A stretch of DNA of 43,144 nucleotides from Deefgea chitinilytica (GTDB lineage: Bacteria > Pseudomonadota > Gammaproteobacteria > Burkholderiales > Chitinibacteraceae), in the NCBI RefSeq assembly GCF_016881405.1, contig NZ_WOFE01000013.1, positions 1-43,144 of the forward strand. Direction: 5' to 3'. Positions 16,994 through 25,608 of the stretch are shown here, piece by piece. The position numbers were made by a program, and so were the translations under genes. The notes beneath the pieces were generated by a model, which ran no database searches, was not told the DNA's origin, and saw only the letters and a program-made list of their open reading frames with translations. Each line of letters begins with the position of its first letter. The stretch's first letter is position 1.

Positions 16994-17785
16994 TCAGGAT
17001 TCCCGCACCAACTCCGCCACCGCGCCATGCAATTGCGGTGCGCCAGCGAGCACCGAATAAATTTGCTCGGGCGCACTGGCCGACAGATCGAATTGAAGCG
17101 GTGCGCCATTGCTGGCCGTATAAAGGCCACCCGCTTCTTGCACAATCAGCATCGGCGCGGCGATGTCCCAGAGGCGGGTGCTTTGATTGAGCATGCCGCC
17201 CAAACGACCGTCGGCGGTATAGGCTGCATCAATCAAACTATTGGTCGCGCGCACATTGCGCACCCTTTGCAGCAATTGCGTTAACAGATGTATATCGCGT
17301 TCAGCAGCATCTAAATTAGGCTGCGCGTCCATACCGCATGCCCATAGTACATTTCTGAGTTCAGTTTCATCACTCACCTGAATCCGCTGGCCATTACGCT
17401 GAGCGCCGCTGCCTTTTTCAGCCACATACAGATCACCATTCACTGGCGTATGCAGCACGCCTAAAATCGGTTCAGTGCCACGAAATAGTGCGATCAACAC
17501 GCCAAACCATGGAATGCCCGCCGCGAAATTCGAGGTGCCATCCAGCGGATCGACGACCCAGGTGTAGTCAGAAGGGCGTAAATCGCTGCCGAGTTCTTCC
17601 GAAATAATCGAATGACTCGGAAAGCGCTGGCGCAAACCCTGCACAATCAATTGCTCGGCAGCGGTATCGGCGACGGTGACAATATTGCTGATATCACTCT
17701 TGGTACTGATAGTTTGTTTTTGACCGAAACGGGTCAGCAGGGAGTGGCCCGCTAATTGAGCGAGTTCAATGGCACTATCGAGCAT
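16994..17785 (-). CDS. Inositol monophosphatase family protein
   Basis: Predicted 263-residue Mg2+-dependent phosphatase of the FIG/IMPase superfamily. The metal site is clear: SEELG near residue 60, D79-PLDGT in WVVDPLDGTSNF, and the second metal motif RLWDIAAPMLIVQEAGG near the C-terminus. Length fits SuhB, HisN or CysQ relatives, and the sequence does not let me choose among inositol-1-phosphate, histidinol phosphate or PAP as substrate. The start codon at 17785 lies 52 bp from the lipoyl-like gene on the same strand, so the two may be co-transcribed. Confidence 0.88.
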   Translation of the reverse strand: MLDSAIELAQLAGHSLLTRFGQKQTISTKSDISNIVTVADTAAEQLIVQGLRQRFPSHSIISEELGSDLRPSDYTWVVDPLDGTSNFAAGIPWFGVLIALFRGTEPILGVLHTPVNGDLYVAEKGSGAQRNGQRIQVSDETELRNVLWACGMDAQPNLDAAERDIHLLTQLLQRVRNVRATNSLIDAAYTADGRLGGMLNQSTRLWDIAAPMLIVQEAGGLYTASNGAPLQFDLSASAPEQIYSVLAGAPQLHGAVAELVRES

Positions 17786-17837
17786 GGGTCTAATCCATGG
17801 TTATTTGATAGAAAAATCTGCGGTTTTGTAGGTGGTT

Positions 17838-18350
17838 TTATTCATTAATCCACTGCTTTAATTGTTGCCAGCGCAGCAAGATATCGCGTACATATTGCTC
17901 GACTTCGCGCTCACCAATTTCTCCCGTTAAACCATTAGCAGTCACTTGGCTTAAATCCACTCCGAGTCTAGCCGCCAGTTGTGCTGCGGCTGGGGTAATT
18001 TTGAGTGGATTGCTGCTTGATGGCTGGATCAGCGTATTGCGCGCTGGTGCAATGGGCGGCGAGGGAGCGTCTTCGGGTTCGATGTATACAAATCCAGTGG
18101 GCTCTTCTTCAACTTCCATCAATAGCAATAAATCTCCCGTATTCACTTCCTCATCCATGCCAACCATAAAGCTGCTGATTTCACCGGTTTCTGGCGCTAA
18201 AACGGGCCAAGTCTTTCCTTTGCATTCCAAAGTTAGCAGCAAGGTATCACGCGGTACGATTTGGCCCGGTTCCACGTGAAACAATGCGACCGCAACGGTA
18301 TGCGGTAGCTCGGGAGCACAGATCAAGTGAGTGGTGTAGTTTTTATTCAT
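17838..18350 (-). CDS. Orphan biotinyl/lipoyl-like plus E3-binding-domain protein
   Basis: Predicted 170-residue protein built like the N-terminal part of a 2-oxoacid dehydrogenase E2 subunit but with no catalytic domain. Residues about 10-82 resemble a lipoyl domain (VEPGQIVPRDTLLLTLE, then GEISSFMVGMDEEVNTGDLLLLME). An acidic, proline-rich linker follows (83-115). Residues 118-155 match a peripheral-subunit-binding domain (ITPAAAQLAARLGVDLSQV, TGEIGEREV). At the hairpin where ETDKA carries the lipoyl-lysine, this protein reads E42-C-K-G-K46: glycine sits at the expected lysine and lysines flank it. Lipoylation is therefore uncertain. It is divergent from the MaoC-phosphotransacetylase gene, which suggests a link to acetyl-CoA metabolism. 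A parS-like site overlaps codons 23-28. Confidence 0.75.
   Translation of the reverse strand: MNKNYTTHLICAPELPHTVAVALFHVEPGQIVPRDTLLLTLECKGKTWPVLAPETGEISSFMVGMDEEVNTGDLLLLMEVEEEPTGFVYIEPEDAPSPPIAPARNTLIQPSSSNPLKITPAAAQLAARLGVDLSQVTANGLTGEIGEREVEQYVRDILLRWQQLKQWINE
18268..18283. promoter_or_regulatory. parS-like ParB-binding site 1 (15/16)
   Basis: GGTTCCACGTGAAACA, differing from the consensus TGTTYCACGTGRAACA only in the first base. It lies inside the coding sequence of the lipoyl-like protein, near its 5' end. It is the leftmost of four such sites in the window. Confidence 0.7.
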
Positions 18351-18391
18351 TTAGGCTTGATTTTAACCAAGGTTTGTCATATTCACGCGCC

Positions 18392-18397
18392 TATAAT
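18392..18397 (+). promoter_or_regulatory. Candidate -10 element for pta-ackA
   Basis: A perfect TATAAT 55 bp before the MaoC-phosphotransacetylase start, in the divergent intergenic region. No good -35 hexamer lies 16-18 bp upstream (TTGTCA is present but only 12 bp away), so the call is tentative. Confidence 0.35.
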
Positions 18398-18451
18398 GCA
18401 ATCGATTGTGCATTGCAGCAATACGAATTCCCATTAGCGAGGGTAGGCGTG

Positions 18452-19792
18452 ATGAGCATCGAAAATATTCTGTTTAATGATATTACGCTGGGGATGAATT
18501 ATCAGCGTGAACATTTGGTTCGCTCCAGTGATTTTGCCTTATTTACGATGCTGGCGGGCTCGCACGATTGCGAGGGCGTCGCGGCAGCGCCGGCGATTGG
18601 CGTATTTTTGTTTGTCACCTCGGCGTGTATCAATTCATTTCCGGGGCACGGCGCGATTTTGAAAGAACAAGCGCTCCATGCGCATGGTGATGTGCGGCAA
18701 GGTGATGTGCTCACCATTGCATTAACCGTCACGCATAAATGCGTTCAGCACAATGAAGTCATCTTGGCAGCAACTTGCCACAATCAACACGGTGAATTGC
18801 TAGTGTCGGGCAATGTCACCGTCACCGCGCCAACCGAAAAATGCATTAGTCACTACGAAGAAGTGCCACAATTTACTTTGCGCAGCCCTCAAGTATTCGC
18901 CAAACTGCGCCAACAAACTGATTTGCTGCCAGCGGTCGTTACCGCGGTGGTGCATCCCTGTGATCGGGAATCTTTATTGGGCGCGATGGCAGCGGCAACG
19001 GCCAAATTGATCGTGCCGATTTTAGTCGGCCCCGAAGCCAAAATCCGCGCGCTAGCGCAGCAAGAAAATGTGGACCTAGGGAATACTCGGATTGTCGATA
19101 CCGCGCATAGCCACGATTCTGCGGCCTTGGCGGTGGCTTTATGCCGTTCAGGTGAAGCGGCGGCCTTGATGAAAGGCAGTTTGCACACCGATGAAATGAT
19201 GTCAGCCGTCACCTGCTCGAAAACGGGTTTACGTACAGGGCGACGTTTGAGTCATGTGTTTGTGATGGATGTACCAGCGTATGCAAGGCCACTCTTAGTC
19301 ACCGATGCGGCGATCAATATCGCACCCGATTTGGCGGCTAAAGTCGACATCACGCAAAACGCGATTAATTTGGCGCATATTTTAGGCATCGCTTGCCCGA
19401 AAGTGGCGCTGTTGTCGGCGGTGGAAACCGTTTACGAAAAAATGCCTTCGACACTCGATGCCGCCTTGCTGTGCAAAATGGCTGATCGTGGGCAAATTAC
19501 CGGCGCACAACTTGATGGACCTTTGGCTTTCGACAATGCAATCTCAATGACTGCCGCTAAAATGAAGAAAATTGTGTCGCCGGTGGCGGGGCAAGCGGAT
19601 ATTTTGGTCGTTCCCGATATTGAGTCCGGCAATATGCTGGCCAAGCAGATGAGCTATTTTGCGGGCGCTGATTCGGCTGGGATTGTGTTGGGGGCGCGGG
19701 TACCGATTGTGTTGACTAGTCGCGCCGACGATATTCAAACCCGTTTGGCCTCCGCCGCGGTGATGGTCTTGGTCGCCAACGCGATGAAGTGA
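18452..19792 (+). CDS. MaoC-domain phosphate acetyltransferase (PTA/PTB family)
   Basis: Predicted 446-residue fusion. Residues about 1-145 resemble a MaoC/hot-dog domain (LFNDITLGMNYQREHLV, LKEQALHAHGDVRQGD). I cannot find the usual Asp-x4-His hydratase dyad, so this part may not be catalytic. Residues about 160-446 form a phosphate acetyl/butyryltransferase domain (VVTAVVHPCDRESLLGAMAA, ALMKGSLHTDEMM, ADSAGIVLGARVPIVLTSRA). This matches the class often annotated as bifunctional enoyl-CoA hydratase/phosphate acetyltransferase, much shorter than E. coli Pta (714 residues). The ATG at 18452 has GAGGGTAGG upstream. ackA follows 77 bp later, so the pair should make acetyl phosphate and then acetate plus ATP. 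Confidence 0.87.
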   Translation: MSIENILFNDITLGMNYQREHLVRSSDFALFTMLAGSHDCEGVAAAPAIGVFLFVTSACINSFPGHGAILKEQALHAHGDVRQGDVLTIALTVTHKCVQHNEVILAATCHNQHGELLVSGNVTVTAPTEKCISHYEEVPQFTLRSPQVFAKLRQQTDLLPAVVTAVVHPCDRESLLGAMAAATAKLIVPILVGPEAKIRALAQQENVDLGNTRIVDTAHSHDSAALAVALCRSGEAAALMKGSLHTDEMMSAVTCSKTGLRTGRRLSHVFVMDVPAYARPLLVTDAAINIAPDLAAKVDITQNAINLAHILGIACPKVALLSAVETVYEKMPSTLDAALLCKMADRGQITGAQLDGPLAFDNAISMTAAKMKKIVSPVAGQADILVVPDIESGNMLAKQMSYFAGADSAGIVLGARVPIVLTSRADDIQTRLASAAVMVLVANAMK

Positions 19793-19869
19793 TGTATTTG
19801 TTTCTTGGCATTGATTTGCAATGTTTGTATAGCAATACCCGATAATGATGGTTTTATTTGGAGTGAATA

Positions 19870-21060
19870 ATGAGTGATTTAGTTTTAGTGATTAACGCCG
19901 GTTCTTCGAGTATCAAGTTTTCATTGTTTGAAACCAGTAAAACCGATCCGGTCGTTCTGTTCAAAGGCCAAATGGAAGGCTTGTATGTTGAGCCAAAATT
20001 TAGCGCGAAAGATGCAGACGACAATAAAGTCGCCAATGAAACTTTACCAGCCGACGCGCCTAAAACGCACGACTATGCACTTCGCTTTATGTTGGAATGG
20101 TTGCAAACGCGCATTGCCGGCCGCAGCATCGCTGTCATCGGCCATCGCGTCGTGCATGGCGGTACGACATATTCGAAACCTGTTTTGGTGACTGAAGACG
20201 TTATCAAAGGTTTAGAAGCCTTGATTCCACTGGCTCCATTGCACGAGCCACACAACATTACGCCAATCAAAATCCTACAAGATTTACTACCGAATGTGCC
20301 GCAAGTGGCGTGCTTTGATACGGCCTTCCATACGACTCAGCCTGAATTAAATCAGCTGTTTGCCTTGCCGTATGAATTTGCGCAAAAAGAAGGCATTCGT
20401 CGCTACGGCTTCCACGGTTTGTCTTATGAATACATCGCCAGCGTGTTGCCAAGCATCGACACCAAAGCGGCTGAAGGCCGTACCGTCGTGGCACACTTGG
20501 GTAATGGCTCATCAATGGCAGGTTTACTCGGTGGCGTTTGCCAATCAACCACGATGGGTTTCACCGCGCTAGATGGTTTGCCAATGGGCACGCGTTGCGG
20601 TCGTATCGATGGTGGTGTGATTCTGCATTTGATGAATCACCTAAAAATGGACGCGAAACAAATCGAAACCTTGCTCTACAAAGAGTCTGGTCTACTCGGT
20701 TTGTCTGGCTTCTCAAGCGATATGCGCGACTTGCAAGAATCCGATTCGCCACGTGCGAAATTGGCGACCGACTATTTTGCCAATAGCGTAGTGCGTGAAA
20801 CAGCCGCTTTGGCGGCGACTTTGGGCGGTATCGATGCGCTGGTGTTTACCGCAGGGATTGGCGAAAACGACGCACACACCCGCCAAGCAGTTTGCCATCA
20901 GTTACGTTGGTTAGGCGTTGATTTGGATGAAACCGCCAATGCAGTACGCTCGGGCGAACCACGCCGTATTTCTCTGGCAGACAGTAAAATCGCCGTGTAC
21001 GTAATTCCAACAAACGAAGAGTTGATGATTTCTCGCCAAGCCTTGGCTTGTATTGCTTAA
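19870..21060 (+). CDS. ackA: Acetate kinase
   Basis: Predicted 396-residue ASKHA-fold kinase interconverting acetyl phosphate plus ADP and acetate plus ATP. All signatures are present: VINAGSSSIKFSLFE at residues 6-20, GHRVVHGG near 97-104, CFDTAFHTTQP, YGFHGLSYEYI, HLGNGSSMAGLLGG and VFTAGIGENDAHTRQ. Length is that of the family. It follows the phosphotransacetylase gene on the same strand, giving a short acetate overflow or assimilation operon. The hairpin beginning at 21083 probably serves as its terminator, although that hairpin belongs to a mobile-looking element. Confidence 0.96.
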   Translation: MSDLVLVINAGSSSIKFSLFETSKTDPVVLFKGQMEGLYVEPKFSAKDADDNKVANETLPADAPKTHDYALRFMLEWLQTRIAGRSIAVIGHRVVHGGTTYSKPVLVTEDVIKGLEALIPLAPLHEPHNITPIKILQDLLPNVPQVACFDTAFHTTQPELNQLFALPYEFAQKEGIRRYGFHGLSYEYIASVLPSIDTKAAEGRTVVAHLGNGSSMAGLLGGVCQSTTMGFTALDGLPMGTRCGRIDGGVILHLMNHLKMDAKQIETLLYKESGLLGLSGFSSDMRDLQESDSPRAKLATDYFANSVVRETAALAATLGGIDALVFTAGIGENDAHTRQAVCHQLRWLGVDLDETANAVRSGEPRRISLADSKIAVYVIPTNEELMISRQALACIA

Positions 21061-21082
21061 ATTCATTCAGCATCGTTTGAAC

Positions 21083-21292
21083 AAAAAAGCCGCTGATTTC
21101 AGCGGCTCAGATTGAAGACAAACCCCACTCGCGAAGCGAGGCTCCCCTCAAGGAGGGGACGGGAGGGGTGGGAATAAAACATCAAGGCGGCAAATTCAAA
21201 GCCTGACTGACTAGGCTCGGCTTTGCCGAGACTTGATGAATGTTGTTTTCCACGTTGTCTACCGCCTGAGCCGCTCTTATCAGCGGCTTTTT
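21083..21292. mobile_element. MITE-like element with hairpin-forming inverted ends
   Basis: The left end (21083-21121) and right end (21255-21292) are inverted copies. AAAAGCCGCTGAT faces ATCAGCGGCTTTT, AGCGGCTCAG faces CTGAGCCGCT, and AGACAA faces TTGTCT. Each end is also self-complementary (AGCCGCTGAtttCAGCGGCT on the left, GCCGCTcttatCAGCGGC on the right). About 130 bp lie inside, including the small inverted repeats CTCGC GAA GCGAG and CTCGGC TTT GCCGAG, and a CCCCTC/GAGGGG pair. No open frame of note is present. The element sits between ackA and the BPSS1780 gene. The remaining sequence to 21388 shows nothing else. Confidence 0.55.
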
Positions 21293-21388
21293 CATATGGA
21301 TTTCATCTAGCTGCCGCATGATGATTGCCAGAATCGGTCAAAAGTCAGCTACGATATCGGATATTCATCGTTTTCGAGTAGAACAACC

Positions 21389-22141
21389 ATGCTAGACCAA
21401 GACAATGTGATTGACGTCAGTGTAGAGCCACGCCAAATTCCACCAATGCAAGGCTGGCAGTGGATTGTGAGTGCGTTTCAGTTATTCAAACAATCGCCGA
21501 CGGCATGGCTAGGAATTAGCGGCGTGTTTATTTTGGCGATGATTGGAATATCGCTACTGCCGATTGTAGGTAGTTTACTGTCGACTTTGCTCGGGCCAGT
21601 TTTTTTGGGCGGTTTGATGTTTGCGGCGCAAAAACAAACGCGTGGCGAAACGCCCTTATTAGTTGATTTATTTGCCGGGTTTCAACAGCGTTTTGCTGAG
21701 TTGCTCAAAGTCGGCGTTTTATACCTGTTTGGCACGATGTTGGTGGTACTGTTGATGGCCGGCTTGCTCGCGGGAGCGGCCTATTTGGGCTGGTTGACGA
21801 TAGATAAAACGGTAGACACCTTTGCGCAAATGGGAGCCATTTGGCCGGTGATGATTTTAGTCCTTGCGGCGTTTGCTATCGTCTACAGCACTTATTTTTA
21901 TGCCCCCACTTTGGTAATGCTACAAGGCTATAGCGCAGGTGAGGCGATGAAATTATCGTTCTTGGCGTTTTGGCGTAATTGGCAACCGATTTTAGTGATG
22001 TCTATCATTGGTGGTGTTTTGCTGCTGCTCGCGATGCTGCCGATGCTATTGGGCTTGATCATCGCGCTACCCGTGGCACTGATTACCAGTTATGTTTGTT
22101 ATGCAGATGTTTTTGAAACTTCAACGGAGCACGATCTGTGA
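21389..22141 (+). CDS. BPSS1780-family membrane protein
   Basis: Predicted 250-residue inner-membrane protein of unknown function, a family widespread in beta- and gammaproteobacteria. The start (VEPRQIPPMQGWQWIVSAFQLFKQSP) is the family's conserved lead-in. About six hydrophobic helices follow, with the central FLGGLMFAAQKQTRGETPLL and MKLSFLAFWRNWQPIL stretches characteristic of it. The last codons overlap the dgkA start by 4 bp, so the two are translated from one message. A role in the envelope is likely from that pairing but is inference. Confidence 0.8.
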   Translation: MLDQDNVIDVSVEPRQIPPMQGWQWIVSAFQLFKQSPTAWLGISGVFILAMIGISLLPIVGSLLSTLLGPVFLGGLMFAAQKQTRGETPLLVDLFAGFQQRFAELLKVGVLYLFGTMLVVLLMAGLLAGAAYLGWLTIDKTVDTFAQMGAIWPVMILVLAAFAIVYSTYFYAPTLVMLQGYSAGEAMKLSFLAFWRNWQPILVMSIIGGVLLLLAMLPMLLGLIIALPVALITSYVCYADVFETSTEHDL

Positions 22142-22512
22142 CTGAAAGTCCTTTTAAAGGTAAAACTGGCGTTAAACGAGTGCTCAATGCCTTGGGTTAT
22201 TCTCTCGATGGCTTATCAGCGGGCTGGGTTAACGAAGCGGCTTTTCGCCAAGTGACGCTGCTAGCTATTGTGGGCATTCCATTATCGCTCTTCTTGCCGA
22301 TGCCACATTGGGCTCATGCTGTGGTGATTGCCAGCCATTTAGCCAGCATGATTGTCGAGCTACTCAATTCCGCCATTGAAGCGGCTGTCGATCATACCTC
22401 ACTGGCCAAGCACGATCTCGCCAAACGCGCCAAAGACCTCGGCAGCGCCGCGCAATTAGTTTGCCTAGTCAACCTAGCCGCGATGTGGGCGCTGGCGTTA
22501 CTCGCCACCTAA
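22138..22512 (+). CDS. dgkA: Diacylglycerol kinase (prokaryotic DgkA)
   Basis: Predicted 124-residue, three-helix inner-membrane kinase that recycles diacylglycerol to phosphatidate. The conserved segments are present: NEAAFRQ near residues 32-38 and ELLNSAIEAAVD followed by KRAKDLGSAAQ, which supply the catalytic glutamates and lysine/aspartate of the family. Length equals E. coli DgkA (122). It starts with GTG inside the 3' end of the BPSS1780 gene (4-bp overlap). With cardiolipin synthase elsewhere in the window, it is the second phospholipid enzyme here. A hairpin follows the stop. Confidence 0.93.
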   Translation: MTESPFKGKTGVKRVLNALGYSLDGLSAGWVNEAAFRQVTLLAIVGIPLSLFLPMPHWAHAVVIASHLASMIVELLNSAIEAAVDHTSLAKHDLAKRAKDLGSAAQLVCLVNLAAMWALALLAT

Positions 22513-22531
22513 TCTACGCTCCAAATCAAGC

Positions 22532-22556
22532 GCCACTCACCTTATCGGTGAGTGGC
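22532..22556 (+). terminator. Hairpin after dgkA
   Basis: Perfect 10-bp stem GCCACTCACC/GGTGAGTGGC with a 5-base loop, 19 bp after the dgkA stop. It has no T tract, so it may be a transcript-stabilising hairpin or weak terminator. Confidence 0.5.
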
Positions 22557-22587
22557 ACAACTTACTTCAAAAAATAGAGCGCAAGCG

Positions 22588-23001
22588 ATGAATAGCATCC
22601 ATGAGCTCGGAAAGGAGCATCTTCAGCAAGCTCTGCAAGGCAAACCAGAAGCTCTCAGCGCACTTTTTCATGCTCGTGTCTCTGGCTGGGGGAAAATTTA
22701 CGCCCACGAAGAAGAAATGACCGTTGGACTTTTTAGCGATCTTGAGCAAAAAATCGAGCCCGCTATAGCGTTCTCCTTGCTATCAAATGTTGTGGAGTTA
22801 GCTGAGTCAGCCGCAGATTTTGATCGCTTCAATTGCGCCCTTGATCTTATGTCATCGCTGGTAATTGCGAGTGAAACCACAGAGATACCACTAGCTCTTC
22901 AAACACAATTTTCCGCTGTGGAAAATAAAGCGCTTCGATTTGGTGGAGAACCTTGCGATTCAATCGCTGTAATTCGAAAACATTACCGCAATGAACTCTA
23001 A
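22588..23001 (+). CDS. Hypothetical protein
   Basis: Predicted 137-residue soluble, mostly helical and acidic protein that I do not recognise. It has no signal peptide, membrane segment or metal motif. The text reads as helices (HELGKEHLQQALQGKPEALSALF, AIAFSLLSNVVELAESAADFDRF, ALDLMSSLVIAS), and FGGEPCDSIAVIRKHY closes it. The frame extends upstream to a GTG at 22552, but that start lies inside the dgkA hairpin, so ATG 22588 is preferred. Local base use is slightly more AT-rich than neighbouring genes, which could mean recent acquisition. It is separated from dgkA by 75 bp. Confidence 0.6.
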   Translation: MNSIHELGKEHLQQALQGKPEALSALFHARVSGWGKIYAHEEEMTVGLFSDLEQKIEPAIAFSLLSNVVELAESAADFDRFNCALDLMSSLVIASETTEIPLALQTQFSAVENKALRFGGEPCDSIAVIRKHYRNEL

Positions 23002-23116
23002 GCAGTTCGTCTAAGTAAACCGCTGACTGCAGCAGTATCATCTGAATTCCAAAAAAAACAGGCACCGCTTAATAATTAGGTCTTTCATTTTCTCATTGCT
23101 TTGCTTTCTTATTACT

Positions 23117-23143
23117 TAAAACCTTAATTTCAATAAGGTTTTA
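23117..23143 (+). terminator. AT-rich hairpin downstream of the hypothetical gene
   Basis: TTAAAACCTTA faces TAAGGTTTTAA (11-bp arms) around a 5-base loop, about 115 bp after the stop. It is a possible terminator, although the stem is AT-rich. The rest of 23002-23244 is AT-rich with nothing recognisable. Confidence 0.45.
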
Positions 23144-23244
23144 ACCTCGTAAAAATCACCTTTATTCGATAAAAAACAAGCATTTAGCTCTGCATAAAGC
23201 CAAAAATCTGCGACAATGCGCGATTCGCTTTATTTGTGATCCGT

Positions 23245-25530
23245 ATGAACGCCACTCATTCCCCGATTTATGACCTGCCTGCTGGCATCAAGCCGCGCAA
23301 ACCTGCCCCATTCTTGCCGATGAGCCGCAAAGAAATGGATCAGTTGGGCTGGGATGAATGCGACATTATTATCGTCACAGGCGACGCCTATATCGATCAT
23401 CCTAGCTTTGGCATGGCGCTGCTCGGGCGTTTGCTGGAGGCGCAAGGCTTTCGCGTTGGGATTATCAGCCAGCCCGATTGGACTTCGGCGGATGATTTCA
23501 AACAACTGGGCAAGCCGCGGTTATATTTCGGTGTGACGTCGGGCAATATGGATTCAATGATCAACCGCTACACGGCAGATAAGAAACCGCGCTCGGACGA
23601 TGCCTACACCGCAGGTGGCGTAGCCGGGAAACGCCCTGATCGTGCGCTGAACGTGTATTGCCAACGCTGCCGTGAAGCGTATCCAGGCGTGCAGATTATG
23701 GCAGGCGGCATCGAGGCCAGCTTGCGCCGTATCGCTCAGTACGATTACTGGAGCGACAAAATCCGCCAATCGGCGCTGATTTATACCAAAGCCGACTTGC
23801 TGCTGTTTGGTAATGCCGAACGCGCCTTGGTGGAAGTGACGCAGCGTGTTGCGGCGGGCGAGAAAATGAGCGAAATCCGCGATGTGCGCGGCACGGCATT
23901 TTTAACGCCCAAAGGCTGGATGCCTGAAGGTTGGGTAGAGCTCGATTCATCCATCGTCGATATTCCAGGCAAGATCGACCCTCATGTCAACCCGTATGCA
24001 ACGGAAGAAGAGAAGCAAAAGGACGCCGCAGCCAATACCCCAGCAGGCGCACCACAAACAATCCAAATTGTTTCACGTGAAGCACGCCTCGCGGCGCGCC
24101 GTGAAGTGCGTGGCCGCACCGTGATTCGAATTCCCTCGTTTGAGACGGTGACGCATGACCCTGTGAGCTACGCCCACGCCAGCCGCACTTTGCATCTGGA
24201 ATCCAATCCGGGCAATGCGCGCGCCTTGGTGCAGCAACACGGCGAGCGTGATGTGTGGATGAATCCACCACCGATTCCGCTGGAAACCAAGGAAATGGAT
24301 TACGCGTTTGACCAATATTTCGCGCGCAATCCGCATCCTAGCTACGGCAATCAAGTCATTCCGGCGTGGGACATGATTCGCTTCTCGATCAATATCATGC
24401 GCGGCTGTTTTGGCGGCTGTACTTTCTGCTCGATCACCGAGCATGAAGGCCGCATCATTCAAAGCCGCTCGGAAGGCTCGGTGCTGCGCGAAATCGAAGA
24501 AATCCGCGATAAAACCGCCGGCTTTACTGGCCATATTTCCGACCTCGGCGGCCCAACGGCGAATATGTATCGTCTGGCCTGTAAAGACCCAAAAATTGAA
24601 AAATCCTGCCGTCGCCTCAGCTGCGTCTACCCTGGTATTTGCGAAAACCTGAATACCGATCACAGCAGCTTGATTCAACTCTATCGCAAGGCGCGCAAAA
24701 TCCCTGGCGTGAAAAAAATCACCATTGGCTCAGGCTTGCGCTATGACTTGGCGGTGGAGTCGCCTGAATACGTAAAAGAGTTGGTCACGCATCATGTGAG
24801 CGGCTATTTGAAAATCGCACCGGAGCATACCGAAGAAGGGCCGCTCTCAAAAATGATGAAGCCCGGCATTGGCACGTTTGAACGATTTAAGACGATGTTT
24901 GATCGATTCAGCGCCGAGGCAGGCAAAAAACAGTATTTGATCCCTTACTTTATCGCAGCGCATCCGGGCACCTCGGATGAAGACATGCTGAACTTGGCGC
25001 TGTGGCTAAAGAAAAACGATTTCCGCCCAGACCAAGTGCAAGCTTTTACGCCCACACCGATGGCGATGGCGACGACGATGTGGCACACCAAGCGCAATCC
25101 GCTTAAGCGTATTCATCGCAGCTCGGAAAAAGTCGACATCATTAAAGATGAAAAACGCCGTAAAGCGCACAAGGCCTTCTTGCGTTATCACGATCCAAAA
25201 AACTGGGCGCTACTGCGCGAAACATTGCGCGAAATGGGTCGAGCCGATTTGATCGGTAATAGCCCGAAACATCTGATTCCGATGGAAACGGCAGAAGAGC
25301 GTGCAATGCAAGCGCCACGTGGTAACGCCCGTGGTGGTGGTGGGCCGGGTTCGGTTGGCAGAATACCCAATCGTAGTAATGGGTCAAGAAGCACTGCAAA
25401 CAATAGCCAGCGGGCAATACCCCGCAGCGGCACCAAACCAACAACTGGCAAACCCGCAGCACAACATAATACACGGCCAAATAGCGCAAAACTCACCGCT
25501 GCGCTCAGCAAAAAACCACGATCGCGTTAA
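23245..25530 (+). CDS. YgiQ-family radical SAM protein
   Basis: Predicted 761-residue cytoplasmic iron-sulfur protein of the UPF0313/YgiQ family. An N-terminal domain begins with the family's [34 protein letters not shown] run. The radical SAM core follows, with its [4Fe-4S] cysteines at C388-x3-C392-x2-C395 ([10 protein letters not shown]), then [13 protein letters not shown] and [14 protein letters not shown]. The reaction catalysed by this family is not established. The last 75 or so residues are a Gly/Arg/Ser/Asn-rich, strongly basic and probably disordered tail. A parS-like site lies within it at 24069. The ATG at 23245 is preferred to a GTG three codons earlier. Confidence 0.92.
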   Translation: MNATHSPIYDLPAGIKPRKPAPFLPMSRKEMDQLGWDECDIIIVTGDAYIDHPSFGMALLGRLLEAQGFRVGIISQPDWTSADDFKQLGKPRLYFGVTSGNMDSMINRYTADKKPRSDDAYTAGGVAGKRPDRALNVYCQRCREAYPGVQIMAGGIEASLRRIAQYDYWSDKIRQSALIYTKADLLLFGNAERALVEVTQRVAAGEKMSEIRDVRGTAFLTPKGWMPEGWVELDSSIVDIPGKIDPHVNPYATEEEKQKDAAANTPAGAPQTIQIVSREARLAARREVRGRTVIRIPSFETVTHDPVSYAHASRTLHLESNPGNARALVQQHGERDVWMNPPPIPLETKEMDYAFDQYFARNPHPSYGNQVIPAWDMIRFSINIMRGCFGGCTFCSITEHEGRIIQSRSEGSVLREIEEIRDKTAGFTGHISDLGGPTANMYRLACKDPKIEKSCRRLSCVYPGICENLNTDHSSLIQLYRKARKIPGVKKITIGSGLRYDLAVESPEYVKELVTHHVSGYLKIAPEHTEEGPLSKMMKPGIGTFERFKTMFDRFSAEAGKKQYLIPYFIAAHPGTSDEDMLNLALWLKKNDFRPDQVQAFTPTPMAMATTMWHTKRNPLKRIHRSSEKVDIIKDEKRRKAHKAFLRYHDPKNWALLRETLREMGRADLIGNSPKHLIPMETAEERAMQAPRGNARGGGGPGSVGRIPNRSNGSRSTANNSQRAIPRSGTKPTTGKPAAQHNTRPNSAKLTAALSKKPRSR
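24069..24084. promoter_or_regulatory. parS-like ParB-binding site 2 (15/16)
   Basis: TGTTTCACGTGAAGCA, one mismatch (position 14) from the TGTTYCACGTGRAACA consensus, inside the ygiQ coding sequence. Confidence 0.65.
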
Positions 25531-25542
25531 AGTCATCTCAGC

Positions 25543-25582
25543 AATAAAAAAGCCACTGAGTATATCAAGTGGCTTTTTTATT
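25543..25582. terminator. Bidirectional rho-independent terminator
   Basis: Perfect 15-bp inverted repeat (AATAAAAAAGCCACT / AGTGGCTTTTTTATT) around a 10-base loop. It has an A run on one side and a T run on the other. It sits between convergent genes (ygiQ and the small minus-strand gene), so it can stop both. Confidence 0.92.
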
Positions 25583-25608
25583 GCATATTACGCTCGATGA
25601 GCAATCAA

